From contig NC_045148.1 of assembly GCF_008831285.2 (NCBI RefSeq), positions 6,639,001-6,703,000 on the forward strand: a stretch of 64,000 nucleotides of DNA, in the 5' to 3' direction. The stretch is from Nymphaea colorata (Eukaryota > Streptophyta > Magnoliopsida > Nymphaeales > Nymphaeaceae). Numbering within the stretch: the stretch's first letter is position 1; every line of letters starts with the position of its first letter. The notes under the pieces are model-generated. The model was not told where the DNA came from. It saw only the letters and a list, made by a program, of their open reading frames with translations, and made no database searches. This document shows, one piece after another, positions 54,008-64,000 of the stretch. The position numbers and the translations under genes are program-made.

Positions 54008-57000
54008 CTACACATGCATATCCATGGGATATGATCCAAGAACTTTAAGAAATGTGGCAAATTCCTGCACAGTGGTCTTCAAGTAAGTGCTAACGTAACA
54101 GGCAAGAAAAGCATACTACATGAACCAAAATCCAAGAAATAGGCAAAAGCAAAATAGATGCTAACAGTTGTAGGGGTCAACAAGTGGAAGAACATAATTT
54201 CACCAACTAGAACGAACAAGTAGATATACGTGGGACAAGAACTTGTTCAATGTTCAGAAAGTGACAATCGACAACTTGACATAATATTTTAGCTGTTTAC
54301 CACAACTCCAATGCTCTTCCAAGTGACATTCGGGGATGAAATTAGGGTGCAGATTGAGCCAAGTACCTAAAAACTTGTGTCTCCAAGACAAATGAGACAA
54401 CCTGGAGATTGAGTTAGATCTAGATTGGCATAATTATGAACAGCTTAATGAGCTTGTAAGCTAGTGAGGCTCAACTGTTCTCAATTAAGTCAACAAAGCC
54501 TCATCTTGACCACACCATGCACCATCAGTAACTCTATTGTGCATGGTTTAAGTCAATCAGGCCTCATATTGAACACATCATGCACCATCGGTAGATTCAA
54601 CATGATCAGTTAAATCAACCAAGCTTGAAAAAAGACAGGTTTTGTCTTGTTTATTAATTTTTTGAATCAAGGCATATGAGTGGCATGCTGGCTACCTGAA
54701 ATAAGTGCATGTCATACAGGAGAACACAAAATATGGAATCAAAATGATCTTTGGAATTGAGATTTCGCAGGGAATACTAATTACCTGCAGATGCCCTAAG
54801 GCATTTTGTGCACGTGGTTCTGCCATAGATGCTTCAAAATCAATGTAGAAAAGATAGTCAAAATACCTACATCCATAAAGGGTACTTGGTCAGCTTGTAT
54901 TAGAATTAAACCTGTGGGAGCTATTTTCTTAACACACTTAGTGGCAACAGTATTCTTAAAATACAAAGACAAGCTAAAGCAACGCTGTTAGCTCGAATAT
55001 TTTCAGACCTCAACCAGTAATCAGTGCAAAATCAAAATGATGTTCTTACTTGGCACATCCATTATTGCAGTCATCAACAACTCTCAAGGGACGTTTTCTT
55101 TGAGGCCTGCTCTCTATCTAGGTAAGCATAGAACATATTGATTCAGGTTCTGCTTGACCATAATATGCAAAACAAAAATATATAAATATAGGACAATACC
55201 TTAGCCAAATTAATTCCCCGTAAGGCAAATACAGCTAAGGCTTTAAAAAGCATTCCAGGGCCTTCCTCCAAAGTAAAGACAATACTTGTCTACCATGAAA
55301 AAGCAAAAACATTTTCATCATTATGAAATATAAAGAATGCTCGATGGATAAAAAGACCAGATCATTTACCTTAAATGGTTTATCTGTTCCAGGAATTATA
55401 GGTTCCCGAGCAAGTACCAGAAAGCGAGTAACGTTATCCAAATCATCCTGCAAAGGAAGCGAAAAACTTTAGAGGCATTGACAACATATCCACATTTGCG
55501 CATAAATTCCAATTGGATTCACAATTCAATTAAAAAAGATGTTAACATCACATGTATAGCAGCATTATGCAAAATAGTCAGAAGAGCAAGAGAATAGTCA
55601 GTATCCTGCCTGTATCTTTTCAGCAAGAATATCAAGTCCATATATTTCTCCAGCTCGAGCACTAGCAACTGCTCCTGTGTCTCTAAGTCCTTTAGCAGCT
55701 ATTATCTGACTCATAAAACTTTGAAATTATAACAGAATTAAAAGCATCAATAACAAAAGAGTAGAAACTCAATCATAAGCATCAATAACAAAAGAGCAGG
55801 AGGTAGATGTTTTACAAACGAGAACATTTTTATATACTATCAACCTGGGCGGCCACAGCAGTATCGTCTGTACTCTCACGAATGACCCCCAACTTGCTTA
55901 GTGTGAATTCACATTGATCAAGAGCCTGAAATGAAGCAGTTTCAATCAAGAAACATCTATCCAAAAGAACATAAAGATCCCAGTCAATAACAGGTTAGCA
56001 AGAATCAGAACCTGGGGGTGACTGAGAATGCGCTTTATCTCTTCTTTTCTGACACCTGGTAGCCCTAAAAGACAGTGATTCACATCCAATTGCACCTCAC
56101 CAACAATATGCAGCCTATGGCGGAGCAGCAAGTCATAATTGCGGTGAATGCTTCCACCTAAAGAATTTTCAATGGGCAGAACAGCTTTATCCGCAAGCCA
56201 CAGTTCAACAGCCTGCAGCTCGGAAGTGACAAGTGTAGGAGTCAACACCTTCGAGCAAGCAAATATAAGGGAAAAAAACAAGAAAACAAATGAAACCTTA
56301 AATGCTGCTTCAAATTGTTTACAGGGAACAGCTTGGCACTGAGGATATGCTTTAAGGGCAGCTGCCTCACTGTATGCACCAGGTACACCCTAGAAAATTG
56401 TTTCGTTGAACCCAAATCAGAAAGAAGACAAACATAGAGCAGCCAAAGGACTCCAAAAAAACAACCAAACCAGAATGTGGCACATATAGAATGTTGCTAA
56501 CCTGATACGCCACACGAACTTGAACACCGTGATTAGGAGAGGCAATGAGATCCGTAACAGATAATGGTTCTAGAATAACCATAAAGTTCATCAATCACTG
56601 GCACAAGCCGACACAATCAAAACACTAGAACTGGCAGGGATAATAATGAATGTAAAAGTTTCCTTGACCAATTGCAACTACTTAAGCAGAACAATGGAGA
56701 TCAATTCCGAAGTACAACAACATGTTCAGAAAATTTGGCTAATCACCTACACTAGCACATTTGAACTTGAAAAAAATGAACTGAAAGCACATCTGCCCCA
56801 AATCTGAACCCACATCATCTTTTCGTGTATAGAGATTTCAGAACGTTTTAATACTTGGTTTCTTGTAACCAAGCAGATGGATAGTCATTTGGAGTTCAAA
56901 TCAAATATTATTTTGTTAGCGTATTGGCAACATTACAGGTTCAACTGTCAGCACCAAACGAGAGGAAAAAGACGAGGGAAGAACTTCAGAAAAGGGTCCT

Positions 57001-57712
57001 CGCAGTTAATCCAAGTTAACATGATTTATGAGGTTATACAGAATCATGCTTCCATAAGGTTTAGTTTTCAAAAGAAACTCACTTACAGCAAATCAGTTTT
57101 TCAAAATTCACCTTAAGAACAACGTAAAACTGTAGGCCTAAAACTAAAATTTTCACGAATTGCAGGGAACCTTACAAAGTTGCAGCAAGCACCACCTAGA
57201 ATGAAACGCCTTACTTCACAGGCGTGCCAAGAAAAATCCCATTAACACGTGCTCTCATGAAATGCTCAATGTGATGAACTTTAAGCCCTATTTAAATTTT
57301 TTATGTGTTGTTAAACCAGGCACCATATACGGTGAAATGCGCGAAATGCATGAGAAGTAAATCAAGGAAACCATTTTTGGCATCTATAAATTCATGAACT
57401 CCAGCTAATACACAAACTTCAATGAACATAAAATCGAGAAAACACACTCGGCAAAGGGGCCAACTCCTTCCTCGATTTTCCATCCAATCTCCCATCTGCC
57501 GATCGCAGCTCCGCCGAGGAGGATGCCTCATCATCGCTCACCAGCGACCCACGGCCAGCATAGATGCACCAACCATTATACGGACAAGCGAAGCCTCCCC
57601 ACTTCTTGTTACTGGGTTTCAGGCTATACCAACAATGTTTAGGCCCCAAATCCCCTCTACCAAAGAGACCACAATGCTGAAACCCAAGCATGTTAGGCGC
57701 TTTCAGAGCCAT
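54008..57712 (-). CDS. ADT: Arogenate/prephenate dehydratase (ADT), plastid-targeted, eleven exons
   Basis: Exons on the minus strand: 57712-57448, 56569-56502, 56389-56297, 56212-56012, 55925-55845, 55705-55610, 55447-55370, 55289-55200, 55117-55050, 54866-54785, 54064-54008. The sum is 1179 bp, 392 aa. Residues 1 to about 88 look like a transit peptide followed by a linker. The prephenate dehydratase domain spans about 106-283, with [44 protein letters not shown] and the catalytic-loop [10 protein letters not shown] (273-282). An ACT regulatory domain (about 295-385: [28 protein letters not shown]) is where phenylalanine binds. The enzyme decarboxylates and dehydrates arogenate (or prephenate) to phenylalanine (or phenylpyruvate) in plastids. 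The intron-rich structure matches the ADT1/ADT2 type; Arabidopsis ADT3-6 are intronless. The intron after exon 6 uses a GC donor. Confidence 0.96.
54487..54594. repeat. Imperfect 64-bp tandem repeat in ADT intron 10
   Basis: A block beginning AAGTCAACAAAGCCTCAT at about 54487 recurs diverged at about 54551. Both copies contain a CATGCACCATC word. Confidence 0.65.
55608..55609 (-). other. ADT: Non-canonical GC splice donor in the ADT gene
   Basis: Exon 6 ends GAAAAGATACAG and the intron begins GCAGGATAC. The next exon begins after TTTGCAG with GATGATTTGG, giving the conserved [12 protein letters not shown] junction. No GT nearby restores the frame or the protein. Confidence 0.85.
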
Positions 57713-57799
57713 CTCTCATGCATCACACCAGTTGCTCTATTGCCACAGGAAATCTATGGAGCAGTGCGATGGCAATTGATAACACAACTTTGCTAATGG

Positions 57800-58140
57800 G
57801 ATTAATGTAACTCTAACTTGGTAGGCAGAAGAAGTCGGTGCTTTTTTCATTTTTGCCTTCGGAGCAATCTGGACAAAACTGTCCGGTGTATATGCGCAGT
57901 GAAGTAGGTGAGAGAAGCCAAAACTGTTTCCGACAAAACTTTTACTGTGACTTTCATCACCCCCTGGTGCTAAATCTTTCAAAATCTGGCGATCGAAACT
58001 GTAATGGGGACGCCTTCCTTTCACCCTCTTACTTCTGGCTTACCAATTGAAATCAGGTCGGCAGATGAGCGCCTGTTTCCTTCCCTAGTAAACGGACAAC
58101 CTAAATAGAAGGTTCTCAAGACCAGCGGGCTATCCGGTCC
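57800..58140. promoter_or_regulatory. Upstream region and probable leader of ADT
   Basis: The 5' flank of the ADT start codon. A minus-strand open frame at 58024-57737 ends 24 bp before it. No TATA box stands out. Confidence 0.3.
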
Positions 58141-59740
58141 TCACTTGTATGCCTCACTTGTGGCATAGCAAGAGCTTTTGGACGGATGGATTTTGATTTT
58201 AATAGAGGGGACGGAAGGGGAAGTAAAAGAGAAAAAAAAAGGGGAATGGAAAAAAAAAAGGAAATCAAAGAAAAAAAAGGATGAAAAATTGTTGGGGAGG
58301 AAAAAAAAAAGGAAATGAAAGAAAATATAATAAATCATGTTTTGTTTGTTTAGTTGTACAAAGGAAATGCAAAAAAGGTGATTTAACTCAATTGTCAAAA
58401 ATACCTTTAATATCCCTTCACAAGATACCGTTACAGTAGTTCTCTCTCTCCCTCTCTCTAACAATTAAACTAACAAAAAATGCGAATTGAAAAGCCAACT
58501 AAAAATGAAAGCTAGCTGGAAAGGTGGTAAAGGTTTATTTTTCAACTTAATATAAACACGTCCTTCAATCATACTTCTCACCAACTCACAATATTTTTTG
58601 CCAAGTTCAGCATCTAATCTTAGTTCACCTATATCAAAAGCAAAAAGCTAAATTTAAAAGTGACTAACTGTTGCCATCTTATCTACTTGTTCTATATTCC
58701 CATCTTGTCTTGGCCATATAGAGTTATATGTTGAAATTCATAAACGGTCTTTGATCTTGCATCACCTAATGCAGATTGACCACGATACTGCGTAGTCAAA
58801 TTAACGTGCCCTGTTTTTTTTTTTTCTTCCACAGTGAGGCTTTTCTCTCTTTGATAATATGGTTGAAAGGAAGTTCCGCTTCTTGCTCCATAGTCGATGC
58901 TTTCCAATATTTGGTTACCTTATCAGTTTATTTGTTCTCCTCTAAAGCTTAACTAGAAAAGGTTTTAAGCGATTCACCCAACAAGCAACACCAAGACAGT
59001 CCACGGTTTTAGAAACCCTATGTGGAAACATGGCCCTGTCTGCTGAGAGAGACATGAAAAAGAAAGGGTAATCCAAGAAAAGAAAGGAATGAAAGAACGA
59101 AGAAAGATGGAATGAAAGAACAAAAAAAAAACCCAAAATTAATCTAAGAGCTAGCGGAAGTTCTGTTAACATGATTACAGCAACGAAATTCCTTCCTGTT
59201 CGCCTGAAAAAAGCTATAATAAAGTAGACGACCATCTCCGATTGGGGCGACTCTTTATCAGGAGATCTCTGCTTTGGTGATGGAGGCCCAAATGAAGCCC
59301 ATGCTTCTAACAAAGCTATCATAAAGCAGACGACCATCTCTGATTTGGGCGATTCTTTATCGGGAGATCCCCTGCTTTGGTGATGGAGGCCCAAATGAAG
59401 AAGACGACGATCGGGCCAACAAGAGATTTGGTCGATTTGGAGAAAGGGGAAGAGTTAGCGCATGCGATGAGGCAAGAAGAGTCGTGCACAAGCCGATGTG
59501 AGGGCGGATACGTCATTTTGGAATGCACCCTTCACTTCCCTTTCAAATCTCTGGAGGGACTCCGTGTGTACACAATTTTTCTTTCTTTTTCTTTGTTTCT
59601 TTTCTTTCCTCTCTAGCCAAACAACTTTTTTTTTCCACCACATTTCCTTCCTCACTTCCACTCCATTCAAGCAACTTCACCAATTAACTTTCTTTTCATT
59701 TCCTTTCCTTCGCTTTCCCCTCTACCAAACAGGCTCTTAG
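58140..59740. other. Intergenic DNA with purine/pyrimidine blocks and a tandem duplication
   Basis: The plus strand is strongly purine-rich at about 58200-58330 and strongly pyrimidine-rich at about 59575-59740, as if the two were arms of an inverted structure. Between them, units of about 102 bp repeat at 59211-59400. No gene is recognised. Confidence 0.4.
59211..59400. repeat. Tandem duplication, about 102-bp unit, two copies
   Basis: AAGCTATAATAAAGTAGACG at 59211 recurs as AAGCTATCATAAAGCAGACG at about 59313. Both units continue with GACCATCTC and end at TGGAGGCCCAAATGAAG. Confidence 0.85.
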
Positions 59741-59942
59741 GTTGCGTTTGATCGCAGACTGCATTAAAAAGTATGCTTTGAAAGATCCTCATTTCAATAA
59801 ATCCATGGTACATATTAAAAACAATAAATTTACGGTTGAATTGAAAGAGGAGAAGAAGGTTCGATCTTAAGTCCATAGATTCCAGATCTTAAGAATCTTA
59901 AATCACTACAGATCTTAGATCTACAACGAAACAAACACAAAC
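59740..59942. mobile_element. Second PIF/Harbinger-like MITE
   Basis: The left end GGTTGCGTTTGATCG matches the right end, read on the opposite strand, GTTTGTGTTTG. TTA flanks both sides (59737-59739 and 59943-59945). It is 203 bp, AT-rich and non-coding, and shares its termini with the element at 53167. Confidence 0.7.
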
Positions 59943-60239
59943 TTAGTGATTAGGGTTTTTCTACGTCACTACAGGTTAGCAACCCAAACCCATCGCTCCC
60001 CGGCATTTGGGGTCATTCAAAATCAAGAAGTGGGTCACCTTCAACTTGATGACACACACCTTATTTTTAACGGACCAAAAAAATAGCACTCATGAAAATC
60101 TAAGCGGTGGTTAGGATTTTTTAATTAATAGAAACAACCTTATTTTTAGTAGTTAAAAAGAAATAGCACTTACAAGAATCAAATCTGGATGCACCCAACC
60201 ACCTACAAAGTAGTGATTGGGGTTTTTCTATGATTTAAC

Positions 60240-61480
60240 AACTAAAATTTAAAGAATATTCTTATATGTCGTCTTTATGAGGCAAATAAGAAGTTAAGTG
60301 TATTTTTAATAATATCAAAATATTAGATGTAACTTTATTATTGCCAATTTTAAGTGTGCTTTCGAAAATTTTCTTTAACTTATTCCACTAGGTCCAAACT
60401 TTCCTTACTGTTTCTCGGCCTTTAGTTTAAGAACCATGTGCAAAATATGTACGCACATGGGATGTCCGCAGAATTAGATTTGACTCACATATAATCTTAA
60501 TCGTATAAACTTTTTCAGATATTCGAATTTGAATTCGAATGTGAATACTTACAAATTGAAGTCATATTTGAATTTGAATCTATCCGATTTAGGCCTTTAG
60601 TTTAAGATCCATGTGCACAAAATATACGCACATCAATTTTGTGGATGTCAATGGATTGAATTTGAATGGATCACATTTGAATCATATATACCCTTAATAA
60701 TATTCACTTTTTTGAAAACTCACATATTTGGATGCAAATAGGAACAAGGAAAAGTCATATTTGAATCTGAATCCAAAATCCAATTTCATGACATGAACTA
60801 ATTGCTTTAACAAAGTTGGACTACTTTTCATGTTATTGAGAGGGTACGATGGTAATTTTATACGAGTTAACGACTAAAATTTAAAGAATATTCTTATATG
60901 TCCATTTTATGATGCAAATAAGAATCTAAGTGTATTTTTAAGTGTCTTTTCCAAAATTTTCCCAAGGGGCAGAGGGAGGGGGGGCATGCCTGGGCCATGG
61001 CCTGGTGAGCGCATGATTTTTTTTTTTTATATAAAAAAATCATTTTTTTTTTAGTTTGGCCCGACCTATTACTCCTCTTGGCCGGATTGCTCTTGGTCCG
61101 ACCCACGGACCGTTTGGCCCGCCTCTGAAAAAATTCTGGCTCCGCCCCTGCATATACCCTTAATTGTATCCATTTTTTCAAATACTCACATATTCTAATT
61201 TGAATTCGGATGTAAACATGTGCAAATTGTAGTCATATCGTAATTTGAATCTATCCGATTTGGGCCTTTATTTTAATAACCATGTGCACAAAATATATGA
61301 ACATCAATTTTATTGATCTCAATGGATCAGATTCAAATCATATATACTCTTAGTTATGTCTGCTTTTTGGATACTCACATATTCAAATTCAAATTCGGAT
61401 GCGAATAGAAACGAAGAAAAGTCATATTTGAATATGAATCCGAAACCAGATTTCATGTTATGAATCTGATCCAAAACTGA
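60240..61480. repeat. AT-rich cluster of diverged repeated blocks with a nested insertion
   Basis: A block with GGCCTTTAGTTTAAGA, CCATGTGCA, CAAAATATA and AAAAGTCATATTTGAAT occurs about three times (about 60417, 60592 and 61263). A second block with TTTAAAGAATATTCTTATATGTC occurs at about 60248 and 60877. A GC-richer insert at about 60962-61150, ending CTCCGCCCCTG, interrupts the array. Confidence 0.7.
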
Positions 61481-61489
61481 TTTTTACAT

Positions 61490-63215
61490 TAACCCAAATC
61501 CAAATTTTGAACTGAATCTGAGCAATTTTGAAAATGCAAGAACATCGGATATAGAACATTAATAAATCTGATATGAATCTTGATCCAATTGCTTGCCATT
61601 TTTAAATCTGAATCCATCCAATTTCTTACTCAGTTATTCATTTTTTTTCCTTATCGGATTTTTCCGGAAACGATTCGATCGAATGTCTCATTCAATTTTT
61701 TATATGTTGACATATCTAATCAAACCCCACTGAAGCTAAAGTTTCCAAGGTTGCTACTGTGATTTATTATTGCCATTGCATATGCACAAGCTAAGAGAGG
61801 TCTGCTATTGCCTGAGAATTGAAAGTTAAATTTTCAAAAGCACACCTAAATATTAGCAATGAAAAAGAAAACACACACATACTTCGCTTTTTGATCGTTA
61901 AACCATAGGCTCCAAGTTTTTACATTGTCAATTAAAAACATCCATAAGTCTAATTGAGTCAGGTCAATGATCATTTAGTTAGCTTTTCTTTTGCAGCTAT
62001 CTATCATTAATGAAAGAATCACACCTAATTTTGATATTAATGAGAGAAAATTGATTTAGTTAGATATAATTATGCATTAATTAGTGAAAGTGCTTGGTAT
62101 AGTTAAATAGGTTAATGCAAATTAATCAGCATGAAACTTATTTTTATTAAAAATATTTTTCTCATCAAACTAACTTAAGCTAGTAATAACTTAAGGTTTA
62201 ATTGAGAGATGATCAATTTCTATTAACAATGAAAAACTTGGACATGATTTTAACAATATTGAAAAGTTAAGGATATTCTTTACGATGGCCCAATAATCCG
62301 GCGTACTCCTCTTCAAAAATTTCTTAAATAAAAACAATACAGTGCTATGCTTGAGTCATGCATGCACACATCTAAGCTCATATATATGCTTGGAGCCACA
62401 AATCTTTGGCCAAGGGGCAGTAGTACTTAAGTTTCAAATATTTAAGAGGCAGAAATATGTAAATGAAAAAAATTGCTCCGAAGTATCAATAGAAAAGCAG
62501 CCAACTTTTGTGGGTTTGTGTGGGCAACTGCCGACACAAGTCGACAACTACCTCTGCGCCTGTTGATAACTCATTTCGCTAATAAGCGCGGCTCGAACAA
62601 ATACAAACTGCTTAATTATGCTCTAGTTCATTTTCATATTGACTTTGTCCCATCTTTTACTTGTTAGCTTAATCTACCAAGTGAAAAGGGCTGAACTGAT
62701 TCAAAACAAAAGCTACTATTTCAATTGAAATGCAATGGGTGTTGGCTGCTACGAAATACTTCGGGGAGATGCAATTTTCATATTAACTGTCTGCAACAGG
62801 ACCTGATTATATAAGCTTGAAAGTTCATGTTAATTAACCAATTCCATTTGAAATTTCTTTATTGGATTCAATAAGCCTGCTAGTGCCTTACTAGACAGTA
62901 ACAAGACTAAGGAGGAGTAGAGGACTCCAGAGAGTCGAGGGCCAATTGAGTGTCATTTTTTCTTTCTTTCTGCATGCATCTGTGGTGTACTGTCGGCGGT
63001 GATGTTTCAGGCCGTGCATTTCTGCACCACCAGTCAGCCTTTTAATAACGTGGCAGACAAAGTCTTACTGTCAACACTCTTTCTGATTTCGGCCTGTCTT
63101 GCCGACAGCCCTCCAAAAGAATCCAAGATTAGATACTTATGTTAAGTTAGGCTTTTCCTAAGTCAATTAATTATAGGGATTATATTTCGGCCCTGCTAAT
63201 GCATGACAGATGCTG
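61490..63215. other. Intergenic DNA, no gene seen
   Basis: AT-rich. Near 62508-62540 a fragment of the GTGTGGGCAACTGCCGACAC dispersed repeat. Nothing else recognisable. Confidence 0.5.
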
Positions 63216-63579
63216 AAGAAACAAGTCAGTTTGAGTTTTAAGAACTCGACTCGTTTATACTCGCAAACTGGTACTATATATAATATTACCAAAACCGGCT
63301 CACCAAATCACTGGTTTTAACTTTTAAGGTAAAAAACATTTTTAGAAGTTACACAAGTAAAACGAGTTACATGAGTTAATGCTTACGCGAGTTAAACAAG
63401 TTAGCACTTACACGAGTTAATGCTAAATGAGTTAACGCCCAAATGAGTTAAATGGGTTAAACGAATCGAATTCGAACTCGATTTTGTGTAGTTGAGTCGA
63501 GCTTGAGCTTACCATAAGGAGCTCGACTCGAGTTCGTGATGGCCAAGCTTGGGTTCAACTCGACTCGTGTGCAGCCCTA
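63215..63579. mobile_element. Truncated hAT-like GAGCTCGA element, opposite orientation to the one at 9665
   Basis: The right end TGTGCAGCCCTA and the interior AACTCGACTCG and GTTAATGCTTACGCG words match the reverse complement of the 9665-10057 element. No left inverted repeat is visible, so the element is truncated or rearranged. Confidence 0.6.
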
Positions 63580-63589
63580 CGAATAGTCA

Positions 63590-64000
63590 ACTAACTAGAA
63601 ACTGAAATTTTTTTTAAAAAGTGTGACCCTTACTTTTCAAAAAGTTTTACATAGGCCGAATTAAAACATTTGAAAAACTTAATAGGCAAGATTTAAAATT
63701 TCAAAATTTGAAGATGGGGAGAAGCCATAGCCCCTGCCAACCCTCCTTCCCTCCGCAGCTGCTGCCGGAGCTTTTCCTTGGTGTTTTTACTCAGCTCAGG
63801 GTTGTTCTCGAATGGCTTCTTTCAGTTGATAGATAGCATCCACAGTCGAGCTCCACGGATTTGAATGTTAGGCTGCCAACCGACCGAACTCTTACATTAT
63901 CATTCAATTTAACTGTGCATATAATATGTAGAGATTATATTTTGCACCGTACTCTTATGTTTTTTTTTGGTTATATATAGTATGCATGCGTGCTAGGTAA
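63590..64000. other. Intergenic DNA to the window end, no gene seen
   Basis: Ordinary AT-rich sequence. Nothing recognisable. Confidence 0.4.

Noticed and set aside
58942-59528. Minus-strand frames over the 102-bp repeat
   Set aside because: Their apparent internal repeats reflect the DNA duplication. No start context, domain or splice support.

Overview
This 64 kb window is nuclear DNA of a flowering plant. It is AT-rich, with long introns, many (TA)n and (TC)n runs and dispersed transposon debris. Its genes are plant families: a secreted glycine-rich protein, an SKU5-like cupredoxin and an arogenate dehydratase with an N-terminal extension like a plastid transit peptide. The species cannot be named from the sequence.

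Five protein genes can be read to codon level. I followed the intron borders by hand, and the coding phase closes in every gene. (1) 4325-5407 (+): an intronless, signal-peptide-bearing glycine-rich protein of 360 aa with a 63-bp coding minisatellite. (2) 14171-18694 (+): RNA polymerase II subunit RPB7, six coding exons, 177 aa, with a likely 5'-UTR exon ending at 13451. (3) 20757-28844 (-): an SKU5-similar (SKS) multicopper-oxidase-like protein, eight exons, 544 aa. (4) 41650-46701 (-): the ARF-related GTPase ARFRP1 (ARLB1 type), six coding exons, 205 aa, with a 5'-UTR exon near 51012. (5) 54008-57712 (-): arogenate/prephenate dehydratase, eleven exons, 392 aa, with one GC-AG intron.

The rest is intergenic or intronic. 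It holds a decayed Ty1/copia element (gag and reverse transcriptase remnants, about 7106-8635, minus strand), a TRIM-like mini-LTR element (30526-30911) with a related solo LTR (32603-32799), two hAT-like MITEs rich in GAGCTCGA (9665-10057, 33647-34143), two PIF/Harbinger-like MITEs with TAA or TTA target duplications (53167-53380, 59740-59942), several tandem duplications and many dinucleotide microsatellites. No tRNA, rRNA or CRISPR array was seen.

The most unusual structure is in the ARFRP1 gene. Its leader intron carries a degenerate, inverted copy (about 48835-50020) of the gene's own first two coding exons and the intron between them. Unspliced ARFRP1 RNA could therefore fold into an imperfect hairpin of about 1.2 kb. 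The genes share no evident pathway: transcription, vesicle traffic, cell wall and aromatic amino-acid synthesis sit side by side as is usual in plant genomes.
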